This document shows positions 34,762-45,490 of a DNA stretch of 64,000 nt, piece after piece (the first letter of the stretch is position 1; the number at the start of each line of letters is the position of its first letter). Origin of the DNA: Planctomycetota bacterium (lineage in GTDB: Bacteria > Planctomycetota > B15-G4); NCBI GenBank assembly GCA_029259745.1, contig JAJDEO010000058.1, positions 1-64,000 of the forward strand, written 5' to 3'. The notes beneath the pieces are model-generated. The model worked only from the letters and a program-made list of their open reading frames with translations, was not told where the DNA came from and did no database searches. A program made the translations under genes and the position numbers.

Positions 34762-36081
34762 ATGAAGCTCTTCAACTTCGTCCTCGCGACCACCGGCCCG
34801 CGCCTCACGAACTTCAAGATTCTGAGCCGCTACGCGTTCAGCGCCGTGCGCCACATGACGCCGCGCAAGCTGGTGAACATCTCGCGCGTCGAGTACGCCC
34901 GCGTGCGCGCGAAGGACAAGGTCGGCGGCTTCCCGTACATCCTCAAGATCGAATCGACGAACGTCTGCAACGAGCGCTGCCCCTTCTGCCTCGATCGCGA
35001 CCGCAGCTCGTTCGACGAGGACGGGCGTGGCTTCGGCAAGATGTCGCTCGACGAGTTCAAGTCGGTGATCGACGTCATGGCGCCGACGGCCCTGCGCCTG
35101 AACCTCTACGGTTCCGGTGAGCCGGTGCTCTACCCCGACATCTACGACATGATCCGCTACGCCGCCGACAAGAACATCGGCGTGACGATCAGCGCGAACC
35201 TCGCTGCGTTCAAGAAGGAGAACGCCGAGAAGCTCGTGCTGTCGGGTCTCGAGCATCTCATCGTGTCATGCCACGGCGCGAGCCCCGAGACGTACGACAA
35301 GTACAACATCGGCGGCGACTTCCACAAAGTCATCGAGAACATGCGCGCGATCTGCGACGCGAAGAAGAAGCACGGCCGCAAGCTGCCCTTCGTCGACTGG
35401 CAGTTCCTGCGCTTCCGTCACAACCAGCACGAGATGCCCAAGGCGCGCGAGATGGCCAAGGACATCGGCGTCAACGCGATCCGGTTCATCAACCCGAACA
35501 TCCCGCCCGAGCACAAGGAAGAGTGGCGCCCGCTGCGGGAAGACGAATCGGACAACCCGAACACGGGTGAGGGTCGCGTGCAAGCGAGCCCCGGCGTGTC
35601 GATCTCACTCAACGACCAGGCGATCGCGCGCGGCGAGAAGATGGCCGAGAACGCGAACCGTCCGAAGGCCGACGTCCAGGCCTGCTCGTGGCTCTACCGT
35701 TCGATGTTCGTCAACTGGGACGGCGGAATCCTGCCGTGCTGCGACGGCACGACGAACCCCGGCCACGATCTCAGTCACTGGGAGAACTTCGCCGGCAAGA
35801 CGCGCAAGGAGTTCGAGGCCTTCTGGAACGGGGACCTCTACCGCAACCTGCGCAACATGGCGAACTTCAAGGTGCCGCGCGAGCAGATGGACAAGAAGTA
35901 CACCTGCTCGATCTGCATCAAGCCGCACATGCCGTTCGTGCTCTACGAGCGTGGATTCCAGCTTCCGCCGAAGATCGAGAAGCAGCTCCTCGAGACGGAG
36001 CCCGATCTTCCCCAGAAGCGCGAGAAGTGGCTCGCAACGGGCGAGACGGTCAGCGCCGGCGTGGGTGGCACCGACACCTGA
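34762..36081 (+). CDS. Radical SAM protein with SPASM-like C-terminus
   Basis: A 439-residue iron-sulfur enzyme. Residues 1-55 are a basic helical extension. The SAM cluster motif is C69-x3-C73-x2-C76 (NVCNERCPFC) and the GSGEP phrase of the SAM site is near residue 114. A C-terminal group of cysteines (CSWLY, LPCCDG, YTCSICIKPH) matches a SPASM or twitch domain with one or two auxiliary clusters. The SPASM-like layout resembles the enzyme at 9475, but the N-terminal extension and sequence differ, so they are paralogues at most. The substrate is not recognisable. It follows the cyclase-fold gene by 152 bp, separated by a terminator-like hairpin. Confidence 0.86.
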   Translation: MKLFNFVLATTGPRLTNFKILSRYAFSAVRHMTPRKLVNISRVEYARVRAKDKVGGFPYILKIESTNVCNERCPFCLDRDRSSFDEDGRGFGKMSLDEFKSVIDVMAPTALRLNLYGSGEPVLYPDIYDMIRYAADKNIGVTISANLAAFKKENAEKLVLSGLEHLIVSCHGASPETYDKYNIGGDFHKVIENMRAICDAKKKHGRKLPFVDWQFLRFRHNQHEMPKAREMAKDIGVNAIRFINPNIPPEHKEEWRPLREDESDNPNTGEGRVQASPGVSISLNDQAIARGEKMAENANRPKADVQACSWLYRSMFVNWDGGILPCCDGTTNPGHDLSHWENFAGKTRKEFEAFWNGDLYRNLRNMANFKVPREQMDKKYTCSICIKPHMPFVLYERGFQLPPKIEKQLLETEPDLPQKREKWLATGETVSAGVGGTDT

Positions 36082-36131
36082 GGTCGCCCTCGGGACGCTC
36101 GACGGCTTGCCAGGCGTGCGTTGTCGCTACG

Positions 36132-36395
36132 GCGTAACGAAAACTCCGCACGTCGGACCGGCCAGAAGTCCGCCCCCGACACAAACAGCGCCTGGCCCGC
36201 GGTCGTCACACCGTCTAGTCCGAGTGGTCGCGCCGGAACGGTGAACGTGAGTTCGAGTGCGCTCGTTGGGCCGAGCGATCCGACCGGGATGTCGGCGAAG
36301 GGCAGCGCCAGGTGCAAGGCGACCTCAGCGCTCGGGACGTACGTGCCCGGCATGATGTCGACCGAGCAGAGAAGCACGACCCCGTCGCGCGCTGC
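36132..36395 (-). pseudogene. Decayed C-terminal fragment of a surface-protein gene
   Basis: Reading the minus strand from 36395, about 88 codons have protein-like composition (VVLLCSVDIMPGTYVPSAEV, then ALHLALPFADIPVGSLG and LELTFTVPARPLGLDGVTTA). They resemble the beta-rich end domain common at the C-terminus of planctomycete secreted proteins, ending near AEFSLR. There is no start codon with a ribosome-binding site, no upstream domain in this frame and no stop at the expected end. It is squeezed between the radical SAM gene and the NTF2-like gene in a 316-bp gap. I read it as a remnant; a short real ORF is possible but less likely. Confidence 0.4.
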
Positions 36396-36397
36396 GG

Positions 36398-36847
36398 TCA
36401 GTCGGCGAGGGGGTGGCTCTGCCAGATGACATGCACGATCTTCCACGTCCCGTTCGACTTCATCAGCTGCATGTAGTCGATGCCCCATTCGGCGGTCAGC
36501 TTCGCAGCCGCCGTCATGTCGAGCACGTCGAGTACCTCGACCTCGTGCGTGAGATCCGGACCGCGTTGCCCGTCGACATTCCAACGCCCGGCAAGATCCT
36601 TCAGCTGCTCGAAACTCATGAGGCTCGGAATGCGGTACTCGCTCGCGCCCTCGGGACGGTACACGCCTTGCTTGTGGAGCGCAGGGTGCACACTGCGTTC
36701 GATGAGTTCGGGCTTCACCTGATAGAGCGCTTCGACGTAATCGAGCACCGCACGTTCGACGGCGACGTGTTCGCTCGGCGCGCCGCGTGTCCACGCGATG
36801 AGGACGAGCGTCGAGGCAAGCGTGATGGCAACAAGGAGGCGTGACAT
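36398..36847 (-). CDS. Putative lumazine-binding/NTF2-like secreted protein
   Basis: A 149-residue protein from the ATG at 36847, chosen because GGAG lies ~8 bases upstream and a signal-peptide-like helix begins there (MSRLLVAITLASTLVLIAWTRG). The body fits the Lumazine_bd_2/SnoaL-like NTF2 fold: VERAVLDYVEALYQVKPELIERSVHPALHKQG, then VLDVLDMTAAAKLTAEWGIDYMQLMKSNGTWKIVHVIW. The family includes secreted small-molecule binders and proteins without known ligand. Planctomycetes have many copies. The neighbouring remnant and the 569-bp gap upstream suggest this small region has been rearranged. Confidence 0.82.
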   Translation of the reverse strand: MSRLLVAITLASTLVLIAWTRGAPSEHVAVERAVLDYVEALYQVKPELIERSVHPALHKQGVYRPEGASEYRIPSLMSFEQLKDLAGRWNVDGQRGPDLTHEVEVLDVLDMTAAAKLTAEWGIDYMQLMKSNGTWKIVHVIWQSHPLAD

Positions 36848-37416
36848 GGCGAAACTCCACGGAGCGAAGAAGTGGACCATTCGTGCGTTCGACGGGCGCC
36901 CGGAACGGACCCTCACGACACCCGCCAAGCGACCTTCGGCACGACACCACCTCTGCACGCTATCCGAAGTCGGCGACTGCGGGCCGACGCAATGCGACTT
37001 CCTCAAGGCACCAAGCGCCACGCGCAGGCCGCACCGACCGTCGGCGAGACGGGCGCGCGAAAGCGGCACACCGCAGAGCCTCGCGGAACGGACGCCGCCC
37101 ACTCGTCGTCTGCACTGACGTGGGCGACGACCACGCGTAAGTGTCGGACCATTGGCGGCGAGCCGAGGCGAGCCCGACGACGACCGCGGCAGGCAGGTCA
37201 GGGGTCGGACCTCGCAGACGGGACGGCCGCCCGGTCATGCTCCACCGGGGGCCGCCGTGCACCAGGTCATGGCGAGGTCGACGCAGGGGCACCGACCCGT
37301 GTCGACGCCACGACGCCGACTCTTCGCCCGGCTCATGGCCAGGGCGAGATCCGGAGCGTCACATGCGCACCCGTGCCGCCGCGGCGACGCCCGTTTTTCC
37401 GGGCGCGACCGACGAC
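36848..37416. other. 569-bp noncoding gap upstream of the NTF2-like gene
   Basis: All frames here have short or Arg/Pro-rich ORFs typical of noncoding GC-rich DNA. I found no RNA gene or recognisable motif other than the hairpin at 37388-37405 next to the typA stop. The NTF2-like gene's promoter should lie at the left end. Confidence 0.5.
37388..37405 (-). terminator. Hairpin just downstream of typA
   Basis: CGCCCG and CGGGCG (6 bp) enclose a 6-base loop; on the minus strand the loop is GAAAAA. It begins 12 bp after the typA stop. No U-tract follows, so it may be a transcript-stabilising hairpin or a weak terminator. Confidence 0.35.
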
Positions 37417-39249
<1,833 letters not shown>

Positions 39250-39447
39250 GGGGTTCGGGTCTTCGGAAAATGGAGGGCTGAAGCGAACGACGCATCGTAT
39301 CAGCCCGCTGGGAATCCACACCCCACGCTGTTCCGAATCTGAGTGCCCCGCCCACGCAGCCGATCGTCACCTCCACGGCCTGCAGCAGCCGCACAGCCCC
39401 CAATCGGGGGCCAGCGCCGGCCCCTCCACGACGGCGATGTCAGGCCA

Positions 39448-40740
39448 TCAGGGGTAGATTCCACGCATCTTCGTGAAGTAGGCCACCCGATCGATGCCCT
39501 CCATGTAGGCCGCCGTACGCATGTTGACGGCCGAGGACTTGGTGCGATCGAGGACGCGGCGGAAGGCCTTCTGCATGAGGCGATGGAGACGGTTGTTCAC
39601 GTCGCGCTCGTCCCAGAAGTAGCCCATGCGGTCCTGGACCCACTCGAAGTAGCTCACGACGACGCCGCCGGCGTTGGCCAGGATGTCGGGGATCACGAAG
39701 ATGTCGTTGGCATCGAGGATGTCGTCGGCGTTGGCCGACGTCGGGCCGTTGGCACCCTCCACGATGATCTTGCAGCGCAGCTTGTCGGCGTTGCGACTGG
39801 TGATCTGGTTCTCGGTTGCACAGGGCAGCAGGATGTCGCACTCGAGCTCGAGGAGCTCGTCGTTCGAGCAGCGCTCGCCCTCGGCGAAGCCGTCGAGCGA
39901 ACCATTCTTGTCGAGGTGCGCGACGACCGCGGGGACGTCGAGTCCGCCGGTGTTCACGAGCCCGCCGTCGATGTCGGAGATCGCGATGATCTTGACGCCG
40001 ATCTCGTCGAGAAGCGTCGCAATCGTCGCCCCGACGTTGCCGGCGCCCTGCACGACCACGCGCGCATTCGCGAGGTCGAGTTCCTTCACGAGGCTCGCCT
40101 CACGCACCATCGTCAGCAGCCCGCGCCCCGTCGCCTCGCGCCGCCCCATCGAGCCGCCCAAGCCCCATGGCTTGCCCGTCACCACACCCGTGACCGTGTG
40201 CCGCTGGTGCATCGAGTAGGTGTCCATGATCCAGGCCATGACCTGCTCGTTGGTGTACATGTCGGGCGCGGGGACGTCGCGGTCGGGACCGATGATGTCC
40301 ATGATGGCGATCGTGTAACGCCGGGTAACACGCTCGAGTTCCTTGATCGACATCTCGCGCGCGTTGCAGCACACGCCGCCCTTGGCGCCACCGAAGGGCA
40401 CGTTGACGATCGCGCTCTTCCACGTCATCCACGCCGCGAGTGCGCGGACCTCGTCGACGTCGACGTGCGGCGAGTAGCGGATGCCGCCCTTGCACGGGCC
40501 CATCGCCGAGTTGTGCTGCACGCGCCAGCCCGAGAGCACCTCGAGACTTCCGTCGTCGCGCTGCAGCGGGATCGCCACCTTCAGCTCGCGTTCGGGCTCC
40601 TTGAGGATGCGATAGAGGCCATCGTCGAGGCCGAGCAACTCGGCGGCTCGGTCGAAGCGCTGGAGCATCGAGGAGAAGGGCGTGTGCTCGGGGGCTTCGA
40701 CGATCGGGGGATCGGTGGGCGCATCAGTGGTGGATGACAT
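39448..40740 (-). CDS. gdhA: Glu/Leu/Phe/Val family dehydrogenase, glutamate dehydrogenase-like
   Basis: It interconverts glutamate and 2-oxoglutarate plus ammonia with NAD(P). The 430-residue protein starts at the ATG at 40740; a TTG four codons upstream is less likely. The substrate site is intact: GPCKGGIRY with K84 and the catalytic lysine K120 in PFGGAKGG. Asp in DVPAPDMYTNEQVMAWIMD is present. The Rossmann domain begins near 215 with VVVQGAGNVG. The closing NAGGVVVSYFEWVQ is the family's signature for glutamate specificity. Cofactor preference cannot be fixed by eye. It stands alone, 198 bp from typA. Confidence 0.92.
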   Translation of the reverse strand: MSSTTDAPTDPPIVEAPEHTPFSSMLQRFDRAAELLGLDDGLYRILKEPERELKVAIPLQRDDGSLEVLSGWRVQHNSAMGPCKGGIRYSPHVDVDEVRALAAWMTWKSAIVNVPFGGAKGGVCCNAREMSIKELERVTRRYTIAIMDIIGPDRDVPAPDMYTNEQVMAWIMDTYSMHQRHTVTGVVTGKPWGLGGSMGRREATGRGLLTMVREASLVKELDLANARVVVQGAGNVGATIATLLDEIGVKIIAISDIDGGLVNTGGLDVPAVVAHLDKNGSLDGFAEGERCSNDELLELECDILLPCATENQITSRNADKLRCKIIVEGANGPTSANADDILDANDIFVIPDILANAGGVVVSYFEWVQDRMGYFWDERDVNNRLHRLMQKAFRRVLDRTKSSAVNMRTAAYMEGIDRVAYFTKMRGIYP

Positions 40741-40779
40741 CGAAGGGGCCAAGACTTGAGAGGAGTGAGTTGTGTCTCA

Positions 40780-42423
40780 TCATCGGTCAGAAGGGCTGAG
40801 ACGATGGAGCCAAACGTCGACAGTTGGATCAAGTTGCTCGGGTTCGCCGAGCGTCGCCGACGCGACGGCGGCGCGCAGTGCATCGCTCGGGCGCGCCGTC
40901 CAGGCGTCGAGGAGAAACCAGACGTCGCCTGCCGACGCGGCCTCGGCGTGGGCCCAGGCGAGTGCCTCGTCCCAGCTCTTCGCCTGAACTCCGGCGGCCT
41001 CGAGGCCCGTGAGCGCGCCCCGCACGCGGCGATCGGAATAGAACGTGATCGCGGGCTCCATCATCGTGTAGCCCTCGGGGCGCGACGAAAACGGATTCGT
41101 CGCATAGCTCGTCAGGACGACGTCTCCCGGGGCCGTGCGGCGGGCGAGCGCTTCGCCGAGCATCGCCGGGATCGGGTTGACGCTTTGCTCGAGCACGCGC
41201 GGGACGCCGAGGGCGCCGAACGTGGCGTAGCCGACAAGCACGACGAGACCAACGCCCCACGGCAGGCGTTGGAGCGCGACGGCGGCCGCGAAGCCGAGGG
41301 CCGGCGGAAGGCCGAAGAGCCAATAGTCGTGGATCACCAGACCGGACGGAAAGAGCACGGCGTGGATCACTGGCGGGAGCAGCAGCAGACCCAGCAGCCC
41401 CGAAACGCCCAGCCCGTCGGCCTGCGGCACGCCCTTCCGAGCCTCGCTCCGGCGCCGCAGCACCGACATGGCGAATGCGACGGGGACGAGCGCCAGTAAG
41501 AGCGCGACCATCGGCACGAGCATCTCGAAGTCGTCAGACCACGTCGCGAAGCGGCTCAGGAACGCCTCAGCCTCACCACTGCCCGGAGCCGACGCGCGCA
41601 CGCCGATCGCGTCTGCAAAGCGCTCGACGGACATCGTCGGCAACGTCACGACCCAGCCCACCCAGCCCGCGAACACGGCGAGCGCAAAGGCCACCAGCCC
41701 GAATCCCGCGGCGCGACGCCCGGGACGCGTGGCGCTGAGATGCAGCCCGCAGAGCACGGGCGTGTAGAGGGCGTACCAATCGAACCACGAGGCGAAGACG
41801 GTGGCGGCGCCCACCGCGAGAGCACCGCCGAGGCCGGGGACGCGCTGCCAGCGCTCGTAGGCGAGGAGGACGAGCAGCGACGCGGCGAGGACCGGCGGTC
41901 CCTGGGGATCGGCGTGGGCACCGTAGACGTTCGTCATCGGCATGGCGGCCACGAAGACGACGGCACTGGCCGCGCCCCAGAGCGCCGCGCGCCGGTCGGC
42001 TGCCTCGCGCGCAAGGACAACCATGACGAGCCGGGCGAAGAGCGCGAGCAGCACCAGCGTGGCGATGGCGGGCACAAGCCGCGTGGCGTCCTCGCGGGCG
42101 TGGTCCTCGTCGGCCGTGCCGTGCACGCGTGTGGCGAGCGCGATGGCCATCGACACGCCGGGCGGGTGATGCGCGTAGATCTCCGGCGTCGCGCCCTCGC
42201 CGAGCCCCGCGACGTCGAGCCGCGGCGCCCCGCGCAGGGCCAGCAATCCGTCGCGCTCGTAGTTGCGTGCGATGTGTGCGTAGCGCGAGCCGTTGCGGCC
42301 GAGCCACTCGCGCTCGAACGGCTGCCCGAACGTCTGCGCCATCGACCACGCGACGCCGACCACGGCCAGGCCGAGCAGCAGCCACGCGACGAACGCCGGG
42401 GGAGATGAAGGACGTTCGACCAT
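40780..42423 (-). CDS. ArnT-like integral membrane glycosyltransferase (GT-C fold)
   Basis: A 547-residue membrane protein with about ten hydrophobic helices. After the first helix (~10-28) comes the acidic loop with EREWLGRNGSRYAHIARNYERDG, then HHPPGVSMAIALA near 88. This combination is typical of GT39/ArnT-like lipid-linked sugar transferases. The last ~130 residues are a soluble domain. The ATG at 42423 is chosen over one two codons upstream because AGGA sits at the right distance. Such enzymes add sugars from polyprenyl-phosphate donors to lipid A or proteins on the outer face of the inner membrane. It is divergent from the sulfatase-fold lipoprotein, 85 bp apart. Confidence 0.8.
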   Translation of the reverse strand: MVERPSSPPAFVAWLLLGLAVVGVAWSMAQTFGQPFEREWLGRNGSRYAHIARNYERDGLLALRGAPRLDVAGLGEGATPEIYAHHPPGVSMAIALATRVHGTADEDHAREDATRLVPAIATLVLLALFARLVMVVLAREAADRRAALWGAASAVVFVAAMPMTNVYGAHADPQGPPVLAASLLVLLAYERWQRVPGLGGALAVGAATVFASWFDWYALYTPVLCGLHLSATRPGRRAAGFGLVAFALAVFAGWVGWVVTLPTMSVERFADAIGVRASAPGSGEAEAFLSRFATWSDDFEMLVPMVALLLALVPVAFAMSVLRRRSEARKGVPQADGLGVSGLLGLLLLPPVIHAVLFPSGLVIHDYWLFGLPPALGFAAAVALQRLPWGVGLVVLVGYATFGALGVPRVLEQSVNPIPAMLGEALARRTAPGDVVLTSYATNPFSSRPEGYTMMEPAITFYSDRRVRGALTGLEAAGVQAKSWDEALAWAHAEAASAGDVWFLLDAWTARPSDALRAAVASATLGEPEQLDPTVDVWLHRLSPSDR

Positions 42424-42508
42424 GCGCATCCTGGCGGGCGATTCGACGGGGCGCCGCTCGGCAGGGTTTTGCCGCGGCGCTCCGACAACAGTGCGTACTA
42501 TACGACCC

Positions 42509-44908
42509 ATGCGGCCCTCTCCCACCGGCAACCCGCCCGTCTCGACGACTCGCCCGCGCGACGCCCGACGCGTCGCGTCCGCACTGCTCTTCTTGGCCCT
42601 CGCGCTCGCGGTCGCGGCCTGCGCCGAGCCGATCGACGGGGCCTTGCTGCGCCCCGGCAGCCGGCTGCTCGACGACGGCGTGCTCTTCTGGATGCGCGTC
42701 GATGCCCTGCCCGAATCGAACCTGCCCGACGACGCCGTCGACGTCGTGCTCTCCGGCGATGCGCCACCCGAGTCGTCGTCGACGATCGCCCCCGACGCCT
42801 GGCGCGAGCTGAAGTCGATCCGCAGCGCGGCCGCGGCCACGCTCTTCGATGTCGACGCGAGCACTGAAGTCCACCGCTGGCGCGTCGAGGCGCCGGTGCG
42901 CATGGACGCCGCGCGCGCCAGCATCACGCTGACTCACGCCGGCCGGCGCGTCCCGAAGGTGGGCCCGGCGACAACTGCCGGCCTCATCGGCGAGGGCAGC
43001 CTCGCCTGGTGGGACTCCGAATCCGACGTCCTCTTCTCGTTCGCCTCCGACACGGGCGTCCTGTTGGCTTTCGGTCTCGCAGCCCCGCGCACGCTCACCG
43101 TCGACGTCACCCCGGCCACGAACGCCGCGCTCGACACCTATGAGGACCGCCTCCTCGGCCGGCTCGAGTACGACGACATCGCCGAGCGCCGCCACACGGT
43201 CGAGCTCGACGACGTCAGCCGCCTCTGCCTCCCGATCCCGGCCGGCGGTCGGATGACCCTTCCCGTCCAGCGACTCGACGGCCAGCGACTCCGCGTCGCC
43301 GTGGGCCTGCCCGACGTCTCGTTCGACGTGCGGGACGAGCAGCTCGTGCTGGCGCACCTGCGCAGCGATGGCGCCGTCTGTGCCATCGAGGTCTCCACCG
43401 GCGGGGAACCCGTGCGCGTCTGGGAGAAGCGCATCGGCGTCGAAGACATCGGGAAGCGCTTCATCGAGGAGGTCGTCGACCTCTCGGAGTGGAGCGGCAA
43501 GAGCTTCGAGCTGTCCCTCGTCACGGAACCAGGACCGGCCGGCGACCCGTCCTTCGACTACGTGCTGTGGTCGGAGCTGCGCGTCGAAGGCGCGCCCACT
43601 GGCGACAACGAACGCGTGCGCCCGCACATCGTGCTCATCGACGTCGACACGCTGCGGGCCGACGCGCTCGGGAGCTATGGGGCGACGTTCGACACGAGTC
43701 CGCGGCTCGATGCCTGGGCGGCCTCGCACGCCGAGGTGTTCGAGCAGACCACGTCGTCGTCGAACTGGACCGTGCCGGCAACGGCCTCGATGCTCACGGG
43801 CCTTTCGGTGCATCAGCACGGCGTCAACGGCGCCTCCGGCGTCATGACACCGGACGTCCCCACGATCGCGACGTTGCTCCGTGACGCCGGTTACGAGACG
43901 CGCGCGATCGCCGAGGGCGCGTGCATGCGCCCCGCGTTCGGCTTCGACGTCGGGTTCGAGGAGTACCGCACGCTGCCGATCAAACGCGCCGACTGGCGTG
44001 AAGCGATCGGCTGGGTGGAAGGGCGCCAAGCCGAAACGCCGTTGTTCGTGTTCCTTCAGACCTACCTCGTCCATGCGCCTTACGAGGCACCCGACGTCTT
44101 CGCCGCGGCGGCCGACGAGGAGTACGACGGCTGGTTGAAGGACCGCTCGATCGACTACGGCAACATCATCCGTCCCCATCAGCGCGGCGAACTCGAACTC
44201 TCCGGCGGCGACCAGCACCACATCCACCGCCGCTACCTGAGTCTCGTCCACCGGGCCGACCAGCTCGTCTACGACTTCGTGACGCAGCTCGAGTCGATCC
44301 TGCCCGAGCCGTACATGGTGATCGTGACGTCCGACCACGGCGAGGAGTTCTTCGAGCACGGCGCGATGAACCACGGGCATACGTTGTACGAGGAACTGCT
44401 GCGCGTGCCGCTGATCGTGAAGTGGCCCAAGGGCATGGCGCCCGATCGCGGTGGCCCGCGCGGCGTGCCACCTTTGTCGGTCGGACGCATCTCGCACCCG
44501 GCGTCACTGATCGACATCGTCCCGACGATTCTCGACGTCGCCGGGCTCCACATCCCGACGGAGCTGCCCGGCCGCTCGCTGCGCACGCCCGTCCCGAACT
44601 CACGCCTGCGCGTCGCCGAACACGCCGAGGGCATCCACTCGGTGCAGCTCGGCGACTACAAGCTCGTCCGCGGCGCGATCCGCCGCCACGATCGCAGCAC
44701 CGCTGAGCGCGAGCTCTACGACCTCGCCGGCGACCCGAACGAGCAACACAACCTCATCGAGACGCGCGCTGTCGTCGCCGAGCGCCTCGAGCGCCTGCTC
44801 GACGAGTACCTCGAGCGCTGGCCCGTGCTCGAAAGAGCCAGCGCGAGCGCCGTCGACGACGCCGCGCTGATCGACGAGTTGAAGGCTTTGGGTTACGCGG
44901 ACGGTTAA
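42509..44908 (+). CDS. Sulfatase-fold lipoprotein lacking the formylglycine residue
   Basis: A 799-residue protein with a lipoprotein signal (ALLFLALALAVAAC, modified Cys 38). Residues ~45-360 are a beta-rich N-terminal region. The alkaline-phosphatase/sulfatase domain starts with VLIDVDTLRADALGSYG; D378, D380, D609 and H610 are the metal ligands. At the active-site motif C/S-x-P-S/A-R the sequence is T421-V-P-A-T425, so the formylglycine precursor and the following Arg are both replaced by Thr. Thr is the nucleophile in phosphoethanolamine transferases and related enzymes of the fold, so phosphatase or transferase chemistry is more likely than sulfate hydrolysis. The end (LKALGYADG) is typical of planctomycete sulfatases. 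A TACTAT hexamer lies 5 bases before the ATG. Confidence 0.82.
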   Translation: MRPSPTGNPPVSTTRPRDARRVASALLFLALALAVAACAEPIDGALLRPGSRLLDDGVLFWMRVDALPESNLPDDAVDVVLSGDAPPESSSTIAPDAWRELKSIRSAAAATLFDVDASTEVHRWRVEAPVRMDAARASITLTHAGRRVPKVGPATTAGLIGEGSLAWWDSESDVLFSFASDTGVLLAFGLAAPRTLTVDVTPATNAALDTYEDRLLGRLEYDDIAERRHTVELDDVSRLCLPIPAGGRMTLPVQRLDGQRLRVAVGLPDVSFDVRDEQLVLAHLRSDGAVCAIEVSTGGEPVRVWEKRIGVEDIGKRFIEEVVDLSEWSGKSFELSLVTEPGPAGDPSFDYVLWSELRVEGAPTGDNERVRPHIVLIDVDTLRADALGSYGATFDTSPRLDAWAASHAEVFEQTTSSSNWTVPATASMLTGLSVHQHGVNGASGVMTPDVPTIATLLRDAGYETRAIAEGACMRPAFGFDVGFEEYRTLPIKRADWREAIGWVEGRQAETPLFVFLQTYLVHAPYEAPDVFAAAADEEYDGWLKDRSIDYGNIIRPHQRGELELSGGDQHHIHRRYLSLVHRADQLVYDFVTQLESILPEPYMVIVTSDHGEEFFEHGAMNHGHTLYEELLRVPLIVKWPKGMAPDRGGPRGVPPLSVGRISHPASLIDIVPTILDVAGLHIPTELPGRSLRTPVPNSRLRVAEHAEGIHSVQLGDYKLVRGAIRRHDRSTAERELYDLAGDPNEQHNLIETRAVVAERLERLLDEYLERWPVLERASASAVDDAALIDELKALGYADG

Positions 44909-44937
44909 GCCCTCGCCGCGCGCGCCGCGGTTACACG

Positions 44938-45474
44938 TCAGCGGCGCGGATTCGACGGCCGATCACTCGCACCGGGGGCGCTCAGGAGGAAGGCCAGGCA
45001 GGACGGCTGTTCGGGATCGGCGAGGTCGGGGCTCTGCTCGAAGCCGAGGTGTTCGAGCAGGCGGATCGAGCGCGTGTTCGCGCGCTCGGCAAACGCTGTC
45101 ACCGCCGAGAGCTCCATCGACTCGAAGCCGAACGTCAGGGCCGCCGTGACAGCCTCGCGCATCAACCCGCGTCCCCAGTGCGTGCGCGCGAGGTCGAAGC
45201 CGATCTCGGCGCGAGCGCCCGACGCGTCCCAGCAGTGATAGCCGCACGTCCCGATGAACGCGCCGCTCTGCCGTTCGGAGACGCCCCAGCGCAGGCCGCT
45301 GTCGCGCATGTGAAACGTGATGATGTCGCGCGCCGCGGCGAGGTCAGGACAAGGATCGATGTCCATGTAGCGGGTGACGTCGGGATCGCCGAAGTGGGCG
45401 AGCACGGCTGGGCCGTCTTCCAACGTCAACTCACGGAGGCTGAGGCGTTCGGTCTCGAGTTGCGAGTCATGCAT
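44938..45474 (-). CDS. GNAT-family N-acetyltransferase, RimJ/RimL-like
   Basis: A 178-residue protein with the GNAT fold. It has LETERLSLRELTLEDGPAVLAHFGDP at the start, strand beta-4 with AEIGFDLARTHWGRGLMREAV (the acetyl-CoA pyrophosphate loop is RTHWGRGLM), and NTRSIRLLEHLGFE at the end. This is the Acetyltransf_3 subgroup, which acetylates ribosomal proteins or small amines. The substrate is unknown. Last gene of a run of small minus-strand genes, 16 bp after the DinB gene. Confidence 0.88.
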   Translation of the reverse strand: MHDSQLETERLSLRELTLEDGPAVLAHFGDPDVTRYMDIDPCPDLAAARDIITFHMRDSGLRWGVSERQSGAFIGTCGYHCWDASGARAEIGFDLARTHWGRGLMREAVTAALTFGFESMELSAVTAFAERANTRSIRLLEHLGFEQSPDLADPEQPSCLAFLLSAPGASDRPSNPRR

Positions 45475-45490
45475 GGCGACACGTCACGGG

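Noticed and set aside
41573..44497. 974-codon minus-strand ORF overlapping the sulfatase-fold and glycosyltransferase genes
   Set aside because: Antisense or out-of-frame shadow; composition is Arg/His/Asp-rich and no domain is recognisable.
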